This document shows positions 10,971-21,060 of a stretch of DNA of 64,000 nucleotides, in pieces. The stretch lies in assembly GCA_905221615.1 (NCBI GenBank), contig CAJNDT010005545.1, forward strand, positions 257,501-321,500, read 5' to 3'. The stretch's first letter is position 1. Every line of letters starts with the position of its first letter. This stretch comes from Symbiodinium sp. CCMP2592. Lineage: Eukaryota > Sar > Dinophyceae > Suessiales > Symbiodiniaceae. The position numbers were made by a program, and so were the translations under genes. The notes under the pieces are model-generated. The model worked only from the letters and a program-made list of their open reading frames with translations, was not told the DNA's origin and did no database searches.

Positions 10971-11219
10971 GTATGAGGTCCGAGGCACACAGCAGCTGAT
11001 GTGTAGTTTCAATCCAAGAAGAGCCATCGAATCCTCTCCTCTCAACGGTAGAACTTTGCCTTGCAGCAGTTTCTTCGGCCTCCGCAGCTTTAGGAGGCCA
11101 GTCTCCTCGACCGGCTAGGCAGTATGCATAGGACAGACGAGATGTTCGTCTTACAGTGAGCTGCCGACCAAACAGCTCTCCGCAAGCAGACAGTATCTCC
11201 CTGCGACGCCAAGGAACGG
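10971..11219 (-). CDS. candidate exon or continuation of 11228-11478
   Basis: Open minus frame: AVPWRRREILSACGELFGRQ, LTVRRTSRLSYAYCLAGRGD, WPPKAAEAEETAARQSST, VERRGFDGSSWIETTHQLLC, ASDLI. It is in the same frame as the preceding stretch (11228-11478) and separated from it by one TAG. Hydrophilic, basic N-terminal half with an Ala/Glu helix-like part. It has no ATG. Ends at a proposed GTCCCG donor. Confidence 0.48.
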
Positions 11220-11227
11220 CTTGCCAC

Positions 11228-11478
11228 TAGATGTACCACCACTCATCTCCGCCCTCGTCCATCGTGTCAAGAAACGATGACAGCTGCAAATGCAGTAAGG
11301 GCTTGGGGTGGTGCTCTATGCTGTTGTGATCCTGCTTATGCTGCTGCATCACGAAGCCCAAGCATGAGCTACGAGTCGACCCACCGGGTCCGGAAAGCGA
11401 CTCATGTGCACGCTTGGCGTACTTGATTGAAGGCACGTCTGGCAGTTGGCCCAGCAGCCCGAGCAATGTTTTGAAATG
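11228..11478 (-). CDS. candidate exon, acidic C-terminus then TAG
   Basis: Reads ELEHFKTLLGLLGQLPDVPS, IKYAKRAHESLSGPGGSTRS, QHKQDHNSIEHHPKPLLHL, SSFLDTMDEGGDEWWYI, then TAG. Opens around GAAGAG near 11479, just inside a TTTAGGG-like spacer. The TAG may be the true stop, or the frame may continue in 10971-11219 by splicing, readthrough or a nonsense change. Confidence 0.48.
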
Positions 11479-12739
11479 CTCAAGCTCCTCTTCGTCAGGG
11501 GTTTAGGCTTTCGGGGTTCAGGGGTTGGTTTAGGAGGGTTTTGGGGTACCAGGTCTGGGGGTAATAGGGCTTGGGGACAAGAGTTTGTGACAAGATATAA
11601 GGATTAAGGATTAAGGTGCTGGTGCCGATTGAGTTCTTACTGTGCGAGCATACAGACTCTAACCCCAAGCCCGAAGCCCGGAACACGAAGACCCCTACTT
11701 CCCGCTACAGGTTCGGGTTCGGGGTTCGGGATGGTCAGGGGCTCGACATGTTGGGGCTCGCGGTTCCAGATTTAAGCCTAATCCAGGCGTTCGCGGTATA
11801 AAATGACGACCCATGAGCCGACCTCAAGTTTCATCAAACTGCGGGGTTTCGCAGCTTGCAGCACCCAGGAGCTTGGAGCTTTGCTTCGCAGAACAAAATG
11901 CCAGACGAGGCTCTTTGCCGCGTCGCTGGCCTGCTCTCGCCACAGCCCTCGGAAGAGTTTCAGGACTTGTAGGATGTTGGAAACATCTTGTGCTTCGGGT
12001 TCACACATCTCGGGCCTAATATATTCTGCTCTAGGACATCATACCTCTGAAGTGGTAGTCTCGCGCATGGCTGGAACTGGCTTGACTTTGCGACTTCTGA
12101 GCAAACGCTTAAGACTTGGGCCCCCTGAATTCCACGACTGTAGGCCAAGCTGTCGGTCCGAACTCCCGAACCTGCTTGACTTTAAAGCCCCAGAATCATG
12201 AAAAAAAGTCTCAAGCTTAGAGCTACAGGTTGGGTTTGGCTGATAGATAGTGTAACAGTATAGGGTTTAGGGCATAGGGTTCCCGGATACACGTTCAAGG
12301 GCTTCAGCTTAGCTTAGCTGGCGGCAAAAGCGAAAAGGCTGTCTCACAGATGAACTATCAGGGGTACTTGGTTCCCTAGAAGCCCCTTAACAATACAGCT
12401 GACGATACGCATACACGTTTTCCGATTATTTGCTTTCTTGAAGGGAGCCCGCAGAGAGAAAGTGGAAAAGGGTACTAGTGGGGAACCTAGGTAACGCAGG
12501 GTATTGCGATGGGCTATCGCTTTTCCAAGCCGAACCGGGGCATGGCTTTTTGGATCAGGTATCGCCGTTCCGTAGTTATGTCCGCCCCTCGTCATCTTAG
12601 AAGCAGCGTGTTACCAAGTTCTCGACCTATTGCGACACGCTCAAGACATGTAATTCAGCCTAAACCCTCAAACCTGAACCCTACAGTAACCCCTCAACGG
12701 GAACCCAGCACTCTGTAAGCCCTGACCGACAACCCTAAT

Positions 12740-12865
12740 GTAGGGGCCTCAATACTTAGAATGGGGTTTTGCGGGTTCCTTTATTACCATTACAGTAGTA
12801 TATACCGTAAAAGGCAAGGGCCCTATTCTAACTATTGTCACCCCTGTATTATAGTGCCCCTCTAG
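12740..12865. repeat. palindromic element, family E (diverged)
   Basis: TAGGGGCCTCAATACTTAGA at the left. AAGGGCCCTATTCTAACTAT occurs inside. The right end is less clear and may be truncated or nested. Confidence 0.5.
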
Positions 12866-12954
12866 ATCCTTTGTCGTAACCCTTATAGACCCTTTGTAAG
12901 AACCCTTTGAGGGAACCCTATTCTCACTACTAAGGCTCCTCCCTAAACTGCCAA

Positions 12955-13160
12955 ACCCCAAAACCCTAAACCCTAAACCCTAAATCCTAAAGCCTAAACC
13001 CTATACCCTACACCTCAAACCCTAAACCCCTACACCCTAAATCCTAAAGCCTAAACCCTATACCCTAAACCTTAAACCCTAAACCCACATACTCAACCCT
13101 CTACCCTAAACCATAAATCCTAAAGCCTATACCCTAAACCCACCTCCTCAACCCTATACC
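12955..13160 (-). repeat. CCCTAAA array
   Basis: About 200 bp of CCCTAAACCC, CCCTATACCC and CCTAAAGCC units. It lies immediately downstream (minus sense) of the exon at 13167-13247, and the exon's proposed donor is the first GTTTAGGG-like unit. Confidence 0.85.
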
Positions 13161-13166
13161 CTAAAC

Positions 13167-13247
13167 ATCCCTCAACTGCAAAGCCCTCATCACTTCCTGC
13201 CCAAGCCGCTGAGGTAATGCCCGAGCAGCTGCTCCTCCAGTCAAAGG
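13167..13247 (-). CDS. candidate exon
   Basis: 81 nt, phase 0 to 0, from GCCGGTAG to donor GTTTAGGG. Reads PLTGGAAARALPQRLGQEVM then RALQLRD. Ala/Leu/Arg-rich, helix-like. Flanked by CCCTAAA-type repeat on the left and TTTAGGG-type repeat on the right. Other minus frames are open too, but this one has the best ends. Confidence 0.45.
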
Positions 13248-13261
13248 CTACCGGCTCTGGG

Positions 13262-13420
13262 TTTCGGGTTTGGGGGTTTAGGGATTAGGGATTATAGGGT
13301 ATATAGGGTTTAGGGGTTAGGGTTTAGGGATTATAGGGTATATAGGGTTTAGGGGTTAGGGTCTAGGGATTAGGGATTATAGGGTATATAGGGTTTAGGG
13401 GTTAGGGTTTAGGGATTAAG
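13262..13420 (+). repeat. TTTAGGG/TATAGGG array
   Basis: Units such as GGGATTATAGGGTATATAGG alternate with GGGTTTAGGGGTTAGGG at about 50-bp periodicity. The same higher-order unit recurs at 13868-14120. Confidence 0.85.
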
Positions 13421-13574
13421 GTGTGTCGATGCTCCGCGCACACCACCACGCGAGACGTGTGTTGTGGTGTGCGCCTAGGTTCAACGCTCTCGCCCTACCC
13501 GCCCACCCAGTCTATGACCTTTGTCGGGGTTAGGGTTTTTTTCAAGGTTTGTGGCTTGGTCTGGCGGTGGCCCA

Positions 13575-13655
13575 AAATCAGGGCAAGCAGGGCAGAGGCA
13601 GGGCGGGGCAGCGCAGGGCAGGCAGGCAGGCAGGCAGCAGGGCAGGGCAGGAGGG
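13575..13655. repeat. GGCAG/AGGGC array
   Basis: GGGCAGGCAGGCAGGCAGGC and GCAGGGCAGGGC repeats, about 80 bp. The same motif forms a longer array at 63015-63145. Frames across it are Gly/Arg/Ala or Pro/Cys artefacts. Confidence 0.8.
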
Positions 13656-13813
13656 CCCCAGATCCAGGTAGAGGGATGGGGCGTTCCGAGGTTGGAGGTT
13701 TAGGGTCATCTCTTTCTCTACTGGCTAGCATGCCTGTCGCATGCGCCAGCACCTGAGCCGGTGCTGGGGCTCCTTCGCTGCGCCTGTCGCGCCAGCTCCG
13801 GAGCCAGCCTCAC

Positions 13814-13861
13814 TGACGCTTCGGCACGCTCGCTGCTGCTATTCGCAGCGCCCGCAGCTCG
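13814..13861 (-). CDS. candidate exon (may extend to 13757)
   Basis: Reads RAAGAANSSSERAEAS from CTGGAG (acceptor) to a GTGAGG donor, 48 nt, phase 0 to 0. The frame stays open beyond this donor as VRLAPELARQAQRRSPSTGS to a second possible donor (TCAG|GTGCTGG, about 13756). Helix-prone, Ala/Arg/Ser-rich. It is bounded by heptamer-type repeats. Confidence 0.42.
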
Positions 13862-13867
13862 CTCCAG

Positions 13868-14210
13868 ATTATAGGGTATATAGGGTTTAGGGGTTAGGGT
13901 TTAGGGATTAGGGATTATAGGGTATATAGGGTTTAGGGGTTAGGGTTTATAGGGATTAGGGATTATAGGGTACATAGGGTTTAGGGGTTAGGGTTTAGGG
14001 ATTAGGGTTTATAGGGTATATGGGTTTATAGGGGTTAGGGCTTAGGGATTAGGGTTTTTGGGGTGTATAGGGTTTAGGGGTTAGGGTTTAGGGATTAGGG
14101 CGTATAGGGTATATAGGGTTTAGGGTTTAGGGATTAGGGTTTAAGGTTTCGAGTTTAGGGCTTCGGGTTTAGGGGTCTAGGGGTTAGGGTTTAGGGATGT
14201 TTAGGGTACA
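13868..14210 (+). repeat. TTTAGGG/TATAGGG array
   Basis: Second block of the GGGATTAGGGATTATAGGG higher-order repeat seen at 13262-13420, about 340 bp. It is the longest heptamer-type stretch in the window. Confidence 0.85.
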
Positions 14211-14439
14211 GCGTTTGGGTTTAGAGTTTAGGAAGTTTATACGGTATAGCTGTATGTGGTGTAGCGTTTCGGCTAGTTTAAGGTACAAGGTTTGGGTTCA
14301 CTGTAGGGTACTTGTAAGGTTGGGTTTAGAATTTAGGGTTAGGGTTCAGGGTATAGGGTACAGGGTTGAGGAAATCGGTTGAGAGTTTGGGATTTAGGGT
14401 TTGGGAATTGGGGGGGGTCAGGATTTGCCGAAGAGCGCT

Positions 14440-14492
14440 CCTTGTTGCCAAAAGCGCCCGAGCCGCTCGCCAGTGCTGCTAGCCCACCCCCA
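14440..14492 (-). CDS. weak candidate exon
   Basis: After GGGCTAGCAG the minus frame reads HWRAARALLATRSALRQIL. A short helix-like peptide between heptamer repeats, but no GT donor follows closely, so the end is unknown. Confidence 0.28.
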
Positions 14493-14572
14493 TTGAGGAA
14501 TCTTCCCACATTTCAGTAACCCTAAACCCTAAACCCTCAACCCTAAACCCTAATCCGCCGAGACATGTCAAC

Positions 14573-14638
14573 CCCCAAGCGCTGCTCCTCCGAAGCATCA
14601 CGCCATGCACTGAGCAGCGCACGTGGAATGGGCCCTTG
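14573..14638 (-). CDS. candidate exon
   Basis: 66 nt, phase 0 to 0. Acceptor CCCATCTTCCAG, donor GTTGACATG. Reads QGPIPRALLSAWRDASEEQR then LG. The pyrimidine-rich acceptor and the peptide are both convincing. The downstream intron begins with heptamer repeats. Confidence 0.52.
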
Positions 14639-14980
14639 CTGGAAGATGGGAATTTTCAACGGGCCAAATTTTGAGGTGTAGGGGCTACAGTAGGGCGCAC
14701 GTTTTCGGGTTCAGGTTCCCCGATGAAGTGGGACTTGGCAGTTTAGGGTTTGGGCGATTTGGGATGGTTTGAGGTTTGAGGGTTTTCGGGTTCTTCGGCG
14801 TGGGGTTAAGGGTGTATGCAGCAAGAAGGTCTGGGCACTTTTAAAGCATGATAGCAATATGATAGCAGTCGTATTAGACGAGCAGTAGCAGCAGTAATTT
14901 CAGCATGAGTTCCTACCAAACACAGTTTCAAGTCTCCGACTGGATGGTGTGGATGGTCCTGCTGCTTGTCTTCTTAATTT

Positions 14981-15063
14981 TTACCTTTGGTTAGTAGAGA
15001 ATGGAGGATTGGGTACAACTATAACTACTATTACTACCATTCTACCATTCCCTAGTAACCAAA
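14981..15063. repeat. palindromic element, family B (intron-like ends)
   Basis: TTACCTTTGGTTAGTAGAGA at the left and CATTCCCTAGTAACCAAA at the right. About 80 bp. Related copies at 19977, 37238, 43391 and 57530. Confidence 0.82.
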
Positions 15064-15148
15064 ACTCAGGTTCGGGCTTCAGTCCCGGCTGGTCTCCAAA
15101 ACCGACTTGAAGGCTTGAGGTCTGTTCATTGGGGCCATACTAACTCCC

Positions 15149-15338
15149 AATAGGTCCTATGTACTGCTAAAGTAGAATGTAGGGTTTCCATATTAGGAAT
15201 CATTTTTATGACTTAGGGAAGTATTCCCCATAACAGTACATAGGACCCTTTGGGACTAGAATAGGGTTCTGGGGTGCATTAGACTATCATTGTAATAAGG
15301 AGCCCCCAAAATAGTCTTGGTATTGGGCACCTATAGTA
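15149..15338. repeat. two adjacent palindromic elements
   Basis: 15149-15248: GGTCCTATGTACTGCTAAAG matched by AACAGTACATAGGACC. 15250-15338: a diverged family-E copy (AGAATAGGGTTCTGGGG ... CACCTATAGTA). Partial relatives of the first lie at 29977-30022 and 49329-49380. Confidence 0.7.
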
Positions 15339-16082
15339 TTGGGGCCATACGTGCTATGAGTTATGATCGAGTGAAGCTACGCGCTGCTTGCTTTCAACAC
15401 GACTTGCGTTGACCCGCGACGGTTTGAGTAAGGCAACAGCACCGGAAAATGGAGGACTGCATGATTTCACTAGAGCTGTGAGGGTTTCATACCGTCACTA
15501 CAAAGATGAAGGAAGCCTTTACATTTGATGATTCTTGCTTCAAGCCCATACAAGAACTGCTGCATGACGAGTGTCGGAGCCGCGCTAGTTCCACATCCAT
15601 CTCCCAAGCTCTCTGCCTACCGGTGTGCATGGGGTTTAGTGACGGAATACTGTTTAGGGGCTTATTGTTTAAGGTTTAAACCCCAAGGCTCTACAGCCGA
15701 AGTCTTATACCCCAAGCCTAGCCACGCCCTAAACTCCAATCCCTAAATTCTTATAAAACCGAAACCTTAGAACCTGAACCCTAAGCTTCACGCGGAGTCC
15801 ACGCACCTCAACCCTACCCCCTATACCAGGAGCCCTACACCGTAAACCCTAGGCATTTCAGAGAGACTTGGTGGGTTCAGGGTGTAAGAAGTCAACACAA
15901 GGACTCTTGAAACAACGAAGAACCGCGGGCTGTAGCAAGGATCCAGAAATATCGACTTACACTCTTGTGACATACAGGACAGAATGCTCAGCGTGAAGGT
16001 ATGCAGAATTGGAGCTTGCGTTACTGTAGAGTGGAGCTTACTGCTACTGTTTCAGGATCCGGGTCGAAGCTGACACCCGTTT

Positions 16083-16195
16083 TAGGTACTGCCCCCATAC
16101 AGTAAGAGTCTATAATAGGGCTACTATTAAGGTCCTAATATATCTAAATTATGAATATTTTTCAACTATTACTGAGTGGGGGGCGTACCCAACAC
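16083..16195. repeat. palindromic element (GTACTGCCCCC ends)
   Basis: GGTACTGCCCCCATACAGTA at the left, matched imperfectly by TACTGAGTGGGGGGCGTACC at the right, with an AT-rich centre. Confidence 0.55.
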
Positions 16196-16332
16196 TCGTT
16201 CTTCAAATCTCTGGTTATGTTGTTGCTGCTGCTTTTGCTGCATTGTAGTATCAGGCAAGCTTAAACCACTTGGGGCGCATAGTAGAAACTAAAACAAGAA
16301 TGTGGACTGGCATGACAACAGTAACTGCTACT

Positions 16333-16436
16333 ATTTGCTTAAGAGCCCCCAAAAAATAAAAAATATATTCCTTATTGGGGTAATATAGGGATTATTATTT
16401 TTATTTTTCGGGGTTTCTTAAGCAAATAGTAGAGTA
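16333..16436. repeat. palindromic element (TATTTGCTTAAG ends)
   Basis: CTACTATTTGCTTAAGAGCC at the left and TTTCTTAAGCAAATAGTAG at the right, with A/T-rich inner arms. About 104 bp. Confidence 0.8.
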
Positions 16437-16469
16437 GTGTGGCTCACTGCCATCGGACATGGACAAGAG

Positions 16470-16640
16470 AATCACAACAATACCAGCATTTGAACATCAG
16501 AAGTCGTGAATGTTGGAAACCAAGATTCACTTGTTCAATAGTGTTTCTCGCAAATCGTCGTACATATCTGTTGCTCAGCGAGCACCAACGACATTGCGAC
16601 ATCAAAATCATCTTCGTCACAACTACCGCCGGGGGTCATC
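16470..16640 (-). CDS. weak candidate exon, Cys-rich peptide
   Basis: The minus frame contains MILMSQCRWCSLSNRYVRRF, ARNTIEQVNLGFQHSRLLMF, KCWYCCDSLVHVRWQ, stop. Two CxxC-like pairs are visible. Another minus frame (SCDEDDFDVAMSLVLAEQQI) and the plus frame are also open beside a CAT/CAA microsatellite (16637-16700), so strand and frame are uncertain. Confidence 0.28.
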
Positions 16641-17129
16641 ATCATCATCATCGTCGTCCGCAGCAACAACAGCAACAACGACAATATCATCAACATCATT
16701 TTCGTCGTCTGTGCCGTGCCTCTCTGCCAGCGCCGCTGTGCTCTTTGCCTCAACAACCAAGACCAAGCTTGTCCGTTCGTGAGGTTTGGGTGCTGGAGCT
16801 TGGGTTTAAGTGTACGGCTGGTTTAGGGTTCTGGGCCGTTGAAGGGTTTGCGGCTATTCAATGACGCGAAGGCCCAAATCCTTACCCTCTACCAGATGCC
16901 CCTGAACTCTCACCCGCACATACTCGCACCTGATTCGATGTCATTCGAACTTGTGGTTCCTTGGCAGGTACCTTCTGAGAAAAACATACCCCGAATCCAC
17001 CATCCAAGCTACCCTCCCAAGGGTCCAAAGGACCCAATAATCAGGTACTTGGGTTTAGGATAGTAGCTATGTAAGTTAATATTTTGGAGAGGATATAAGG
17101 TACTTGGACTCTTGGGGTTCTGGCCCGTT

Positions 17130-17238
17130 CCCAGAGACTCCAATATCCATTAATTAAGGAATATACCTTAAAATATAGTAGGATCCTTAATCTGATTTAA
17201 GGTATATTCCTTAACTAAGGGATATTGGAGTCTCTGGG
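17130..17238. repeat. palindromic element, family A
   Basis: CCCAGAGACTCCAATATCCA matched by GATATTGGAGTCTCTGGG, with internal AAGGAATATACCTTAAAAT. One of the best preserved copies. Confidence 0.87.
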
Positions 17239-17296
17239 TTCTTGCCTACCCTGAATCGGAGCCTTCGGCCGAGCTCAAAGACGAACGGATCCAACT

Positions 17297-17408
17297 ATAT
17301 GGGAGTTTCCGAAAATTGGGGGTACCTTCCTTGGGTTCCTTATCATGAGGATCCTACTATGTAGGGTACTATATTAGTGTCCCCCTTTTTTCTGGAAACT
17401 CCCTTATA
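17297..17408. repeat. palindromic element, family C
   Basis: TATGGGAGTTTCCGAAAATT at the left and TTTCTGGAAACTCCCTT at the right. GGATCCTACTATGTAGGGTA lies inside. Related: 35634, 42728, 45140, 48495, 50307, 60831. Confidence 0.8.
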
Positions 17409-17807
17409 CGGTCTTACATACCCTGCCTGCAGTGTCGAATGCAGAATCAAAAGGCAATTCCAGCTGACAGAGGTGTTCGAGGCATGCACATCTACTCCAC
17501 GAGCTTCAGCGGATGTAATCGCTGATGCTTCGGCTGCTCCTATTGCTGGCTGCTGCTTACACGTATTCTTGACGACTATGAGACTAAAATTTCGCTACTA
17601 GTACTATGCTTGCTATCGTATCGCTGTGCTATGGTTAGCAGTGCCTTCAAACCCTCGAGCTTCGCACCACCTTGGTCCCCCCAATTCTTGGCCCTAAAGC
17701 CCACGTCCACAAGAGTCCTCAAGCCCCCAAAGCCAAACAAAACCTCCTGAAACCTTAAACCAAAAAGCCTCCAAACGCAAAGCCCTCAAACCAGGAACCC
17801 CTGTTCC

Positions 17808-17917
17808 CGAACACCTTATTGATAATAATTAGAATACGGTGCTGGGGGTTCCTTATTATAATGATAGTATAACATCCCCCCCAAAACCCTATTCTAATTA
17901 TGAAGGCCCCTACATTC
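17808..17917. repeat. palindromic element, family E
   Basis: AATTAGAATACGGTGCTGGG with complement CCAAAACCCTATTCTAATTA; right end AAGGCCCCTACATT. Confidence 0.75.
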
Positions 17918-18632
17918 CGCTCTCACCCCAACCTCTGTCAGCGCCAGCTGCCAGCAGCGCCAGGCGTGCCGAATTGCACCCTGCGACAGACCTCCCGGGG
18001 GGCTGACAAACCCTAAACCCTGGTGCCTTCTGGCGGTCCCTAGGCAGGGCTCTTTTAGGGATCCAAAACGGGCCCAAGTTGGAGAAGTAACCCGAAACCG
18101 TAATCTCTACATGCACGCCAAACTTCCGCAAAGACCCACCCTGAATCAAACCCTGAAGCCCAACAAGCACCATGTAAGCTCAAAAAGCCTGAGCTCTTAA
18201 CCCAACATAAGCCCTGTAAGCATCAAGCACAAGCCCCCGAATCCTGGCTAAACTCGTATGAGCCCAAACCCTGAAACTCTAATCACGGCTAGAACTAGGA
18301 CGCTTTGAAGCGCTTCCAGTGAGAGAACCTTCGGCCCATACAGCAGCCAGCCGGCTATACCTGTGAAGGCCAATAGCTGGGTTCAGGTTTCAGGGTTATG
18401 CTACAGGCCTTGCTGATCTAAACATTGTGCCCTAAAGCCTAAACCCCTGAACCTTTTAGGCTTCAGGGCTTGTGGTCGTAGGGTGAAGGCCACAGTGTTC
18501 TGAGCTCTAGGGGTTACGATTTAGAGTCGACCAAAGGGCTTTGGGGCTACAATGTAAACCATTGATCAATAACACCCCCCCTCTCTTGGGCAAGGGTCTT
18601 ACCGGGTATCGTATGAGGTTTTCCACTCAGAC

Positions 18633-18802
18633 TCAGAAAGGACCACCAAGTCATGGCCATGACGAAGAATGATGTCGATGCTGATGATGCAAGTTGCGGT
18701 GGCGATGAGATTGTCCTGTATGTTGATGCGGATAAGCATGATGATCATGCGGATTATCGTGATGATGGTACTTACACTGCATCGGCAAACGAAAGTAAAA
18801 AG
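18633..18802 (+). CDS. candidate first or internal exon, acidic protein
   Basis: Plus frame from a pyrimidine-rich CACTCAG acceptor region; ATG at 18653. Reads MAMTKNDVDADDASCGGDE, IVLYVDADKHDDHADYRDD, GTYTASANESKK and ends phase 0 at AAAAAG|GTACGG. Strongly acidic (Asp-rich) and well-formed. The antisense frame is His-rich and less natural. No family recognised; Asp clusters could bind cations, but no motif is complete. Confidence 0.5.
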
Positions 18803-18879
18803 GTACGGTGTTGACGCTGTTTAGCGGTGCCAGTGGGTCCGAGCTGAGGTGTGCAAGTTTTCCAACCCCTGATGACGAC

Positions 18880-18960
18880 CATGAAAAGCACAGATGCCCC
18901 AACCTCAAATAACGTTCCTGTGGTTCCCGTATTGTCTACTGATCCTGTCTCAGCTGCCTA
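18880..18960 (+). CDS. candidate exon downstream of 18633-18802
   Basis: Plus frame MTTMKSTDAPTSNNVPVV, PVLSTDPVSAA, stop. Ser/Thr/Pro/Val-rich. Connection to the acidic exon is not resolved: an alternative short exon after GTGCCAG reads WVRAEVCKFSNP then stop. Confidence 0.3.
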
Positions 18961-19084
18961 GCCGAAGTACTGCAGAAGCCACAAAACCGAAAAAAAAAAA
19001 AAACACTCATGAAACAGTTAAACACTCTAAACCCTGATCCCTAAGCCCTAAACCCGAATCCATAAGCCCTAGACGCTGCCACAC

Positions 19085-19195
19085 TAGACCCGAGACGATT
19101 GCACCACTACCTCGGCGATCTTCGCCGGGCCCAAGCACGGAAAACGGCGCGCAAGGGCGTGGCTAGGCCTTGTATCGTCAGCTCAAGGTTTAATG
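19085..19195. CDS. exon-like island, strand unresolved
   Basis: Unique sequence between CCCTAAA-type (left) and TTTAGGG-type (right) repeats. Plus: TRDDCTTTSAIFAGPKHGKR after CACACTAG. Minus: ATPLRAVFRAWARRRS up to a GTAGTGG donor. Both strands are open with plausible splice sites. Confidence 0.3.
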
Positions 19196-19345
19196 TTTAA
19201 GGTTTAGGGCTTTAGGGTTTAGGGCTCTAGGGGTTTAGGGTTCAGGGGTTTAGGGTTTAGGGGTTTAGGGGCTTGGGGATTTAGGGTTTAGGGCTTTAGG
19301 GGTTTGTAGGGTTTAGGGTTTAGAGTACCGGGGTTTAGGGTATAG
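19195..19345 (+). repeat. TTTAGGG array
   Basis: About 150 bp of TTTAGGGTTTAGGG with GGGGTTTAGGG and GGGCTTTAGGG variants. Confidence 0.85.
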
Positions 19346-19860
19346 GGTTTGGGGGTTGGGTCCTGCAGTCGGCTTGTTTTTACAGGACAGAGACCATAAC
19401 AGGGCCCTGGCTCTAAAGACGAGATAGGCTTTCTCTGAACTCCCATGCCGCGAATCCGCACAACGATTGCAGACCCTGTGCGCTGCGGTCCTCAACCTTC
19501 GGCCGCCAAACATCGCCTTGAATATCACGACCAAAACTTGACGACAGCAGATCCGTGCAACTGATGCCACGATTACGACTACGCAGTCTAGTGATTCTAC
19601 TGTTTGTTGGCCCTCAGACTCTTGCGTGCGGCAGTCGTTGCTGGTATACGAACACACGAAGATACCATAGCACGATCGCAAGCCAGAACTCCTCCCAAGC
19701 CCAAACTTAAACTTGCCTGCAGCCATCATTACATCCTAGTCTGACGACCTATGGATTCCAGACTTTGTGAAATCTGTCGAGCCTTGAAGCTCCCCCAAAA
19801 CCCTAAAGCCTGAACCCCAAAACCCGGAAGCCTAAAACCCCCAAGACTAGCTACCCAGAC

Positions 19861-19970
19861 CCCCGGGAGGATCTAGAAAGTAGATCCCCTAATTTGAGGC
19901 CCTATACTGCTAAGTACCAGGAACCCCCATTAAGGGACCTACCTTTTTGGATCCTCCAAGGGGGGTCTGG
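19861..19970. repeat. palindromic element (GGAGGATC ends)
   Basis: GACCCCCGGGAGGATCTAGA ... AGTAGATCCCCTAAT at the left, TTAAGGGACCTACCTTTTTG then GATCCTCCAAGGGGGGTC at the right. A second copy is at 34917-35055. Confidence 0.75.
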
Positions 19971-19976
19971 GTATTC

Positions 19977-20056
19977 TTTGGTTAGTAGGGAATGGAAGAA
20001 TGGTAGTTACAGTAGTTATAATTGTACTCCGTTCCTCCATTCCCTACTAACCAAAG
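19977..20056. repeat. palindromic element, family B (intron-like ends)
   Basis: TTTGGTTAGTAGGGAATGGA at the left, CCATTCCCTACTAACCAAAG at the right. The adjacent minus exon (20052-20181) appears to use GTTAGT at the edge of this element as its donor. Confidence 0.88.
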
Positions 20057-20181
20057 GTAAGCCAAGGCTACAGCTATTCGACTCAAGGGGCTCATCCATT
20101 TCAGGAGCAGCTGCTGAGGCAGGGCGCGTTCGGATCGAGAAGCCTGGACTTCTGAGAGCCACCCCAACAGCTCCAACAACT
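20052..20181 (-). CDS. candidate exon abutting a family-B element
   Basis: Reads LLELLGWLSEVQASRSERAL, PQQLLLKWMSPLSRIAVALA, YLW and stops at TTTG|GTTAGTAGG inside the family-B terminal repeat. Acceptor ACCCTTAG, in a 22-bp tandem duplication. Phase 1 to 2. Leu-rich amphipathic peptide. Joining directly to the sequence after this element would make a stop codon, so the real acceptor must lie further on. Confidence 0.45.
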
Positions 20182-20225
20182 CTAAGGGTCCCTCTAAAAC
20201 AACTCTAAGGGTCCCTCTAAAGGTC

Positions 20226-20337
20226 TGGTTCTTAGTAGGGAATTGGGGAATGGGTTATAGGGACTACTACGATAAGGGACCCTAAAGTAAAGGGACTGTT
20301 ATAGGGATCCATTCCCCCATTCCCTACGAAGAATCAG
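20226..20337. repeat. palindromic element, family-B-like variant
   Basis: GGTTCTTAGTAGGGAATTGG at the left, CCCATTCCCTACGAAGAATC at the right, longer centre than family B. Confidence 0.7.
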
Positions 20338-20728
20338 ACAGCTAAAGAGCAGATCACCTACTGGGGACCCTCTACTATGGAGGGTAGCATATACGAAGCC
20401 TGACTAAGGGATGTACTTTTTGGATCCTCCAACAGCTCTGGGTAACTATTACTCATTGAAAGAACTTTCAGGGGGCTTTGTACAATTTTATACGGTCCCG
20501 TTCTTGTTATGAGATTACGATGAGGTAGGCATGAGCGTTATCGTAAGGGCTACTGTAAGGATAAGGGGGGTTGGAACTCAGATTAAGTTTTGGGGCATGG
20601 GGTTTGGGGCTTAGTGGTCGATGACCCGCAAGTAGTGGCCAGATGTCGAGTACACCCACCGCAGTGTCTCATATGGATCTAAGCCCAACTCTATAGCGCA
20701 GGCATCAGAGCCTGCAAATCCCTAAGGG

Positions 20729-20825
20729 TCCATGTACCCATATAGAGATACATGAGCCCCAAAGTACCCCTACAGGGACTACATTAAGGCCAATGTATAT
20801 ACTATATGAGTACATGGACCCTTAG
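20729..20825. repeat. palindromic element, family D
   Basis: GGGTCCATGTACCCATATAG at the left, TATATGAGTACATGGACCC at the right. A second copy at 20960-21060 has a (TA)n expansion in its left arm. Confidence 0.8.
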
Positions 20826-20959
20826 GGAATTGGCCCAGCAACTCTGAAGAAATTGGCTTAATCTACATGCAGGCTCTGCTCGCTTAGGTGGTTGTGGGTG
20901 GAGCTGCAAATGCTGTCGGACTCAAGGGGGCCTTTAGGATTTAGGGCTTCTTACTCTGG

Positions 20960-21060
20960 GGGTCCATGTACTCAAATGGTATATATATATATATATATAC
21001 CTCAATGCACTCCCTTTTGGAGCCCAAATACATGCTATATGAATACAGAAACCCTTCACC
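20960..21060. repeat. palindromic element, family D, decayed
   Basis: GGTCCATGTACTCAAATGGT then (TA)n; right arm ATGCTATATGAATACAGAAA has decayed. Confidence 0.55.

Noticed and set aside
13421-13756. Plus and minus frames over the GGCAG array
   Set aside because: Composition (AGQAGRQAAGQ / CPAACLPACPALP) is that of the pentamer repeat.
10190-14210. Chromosome end (telomere)
   Set aside because: Heptamer arrays are short, degenerate, in both orientations and scattered across the whole window, so they are interstitial.
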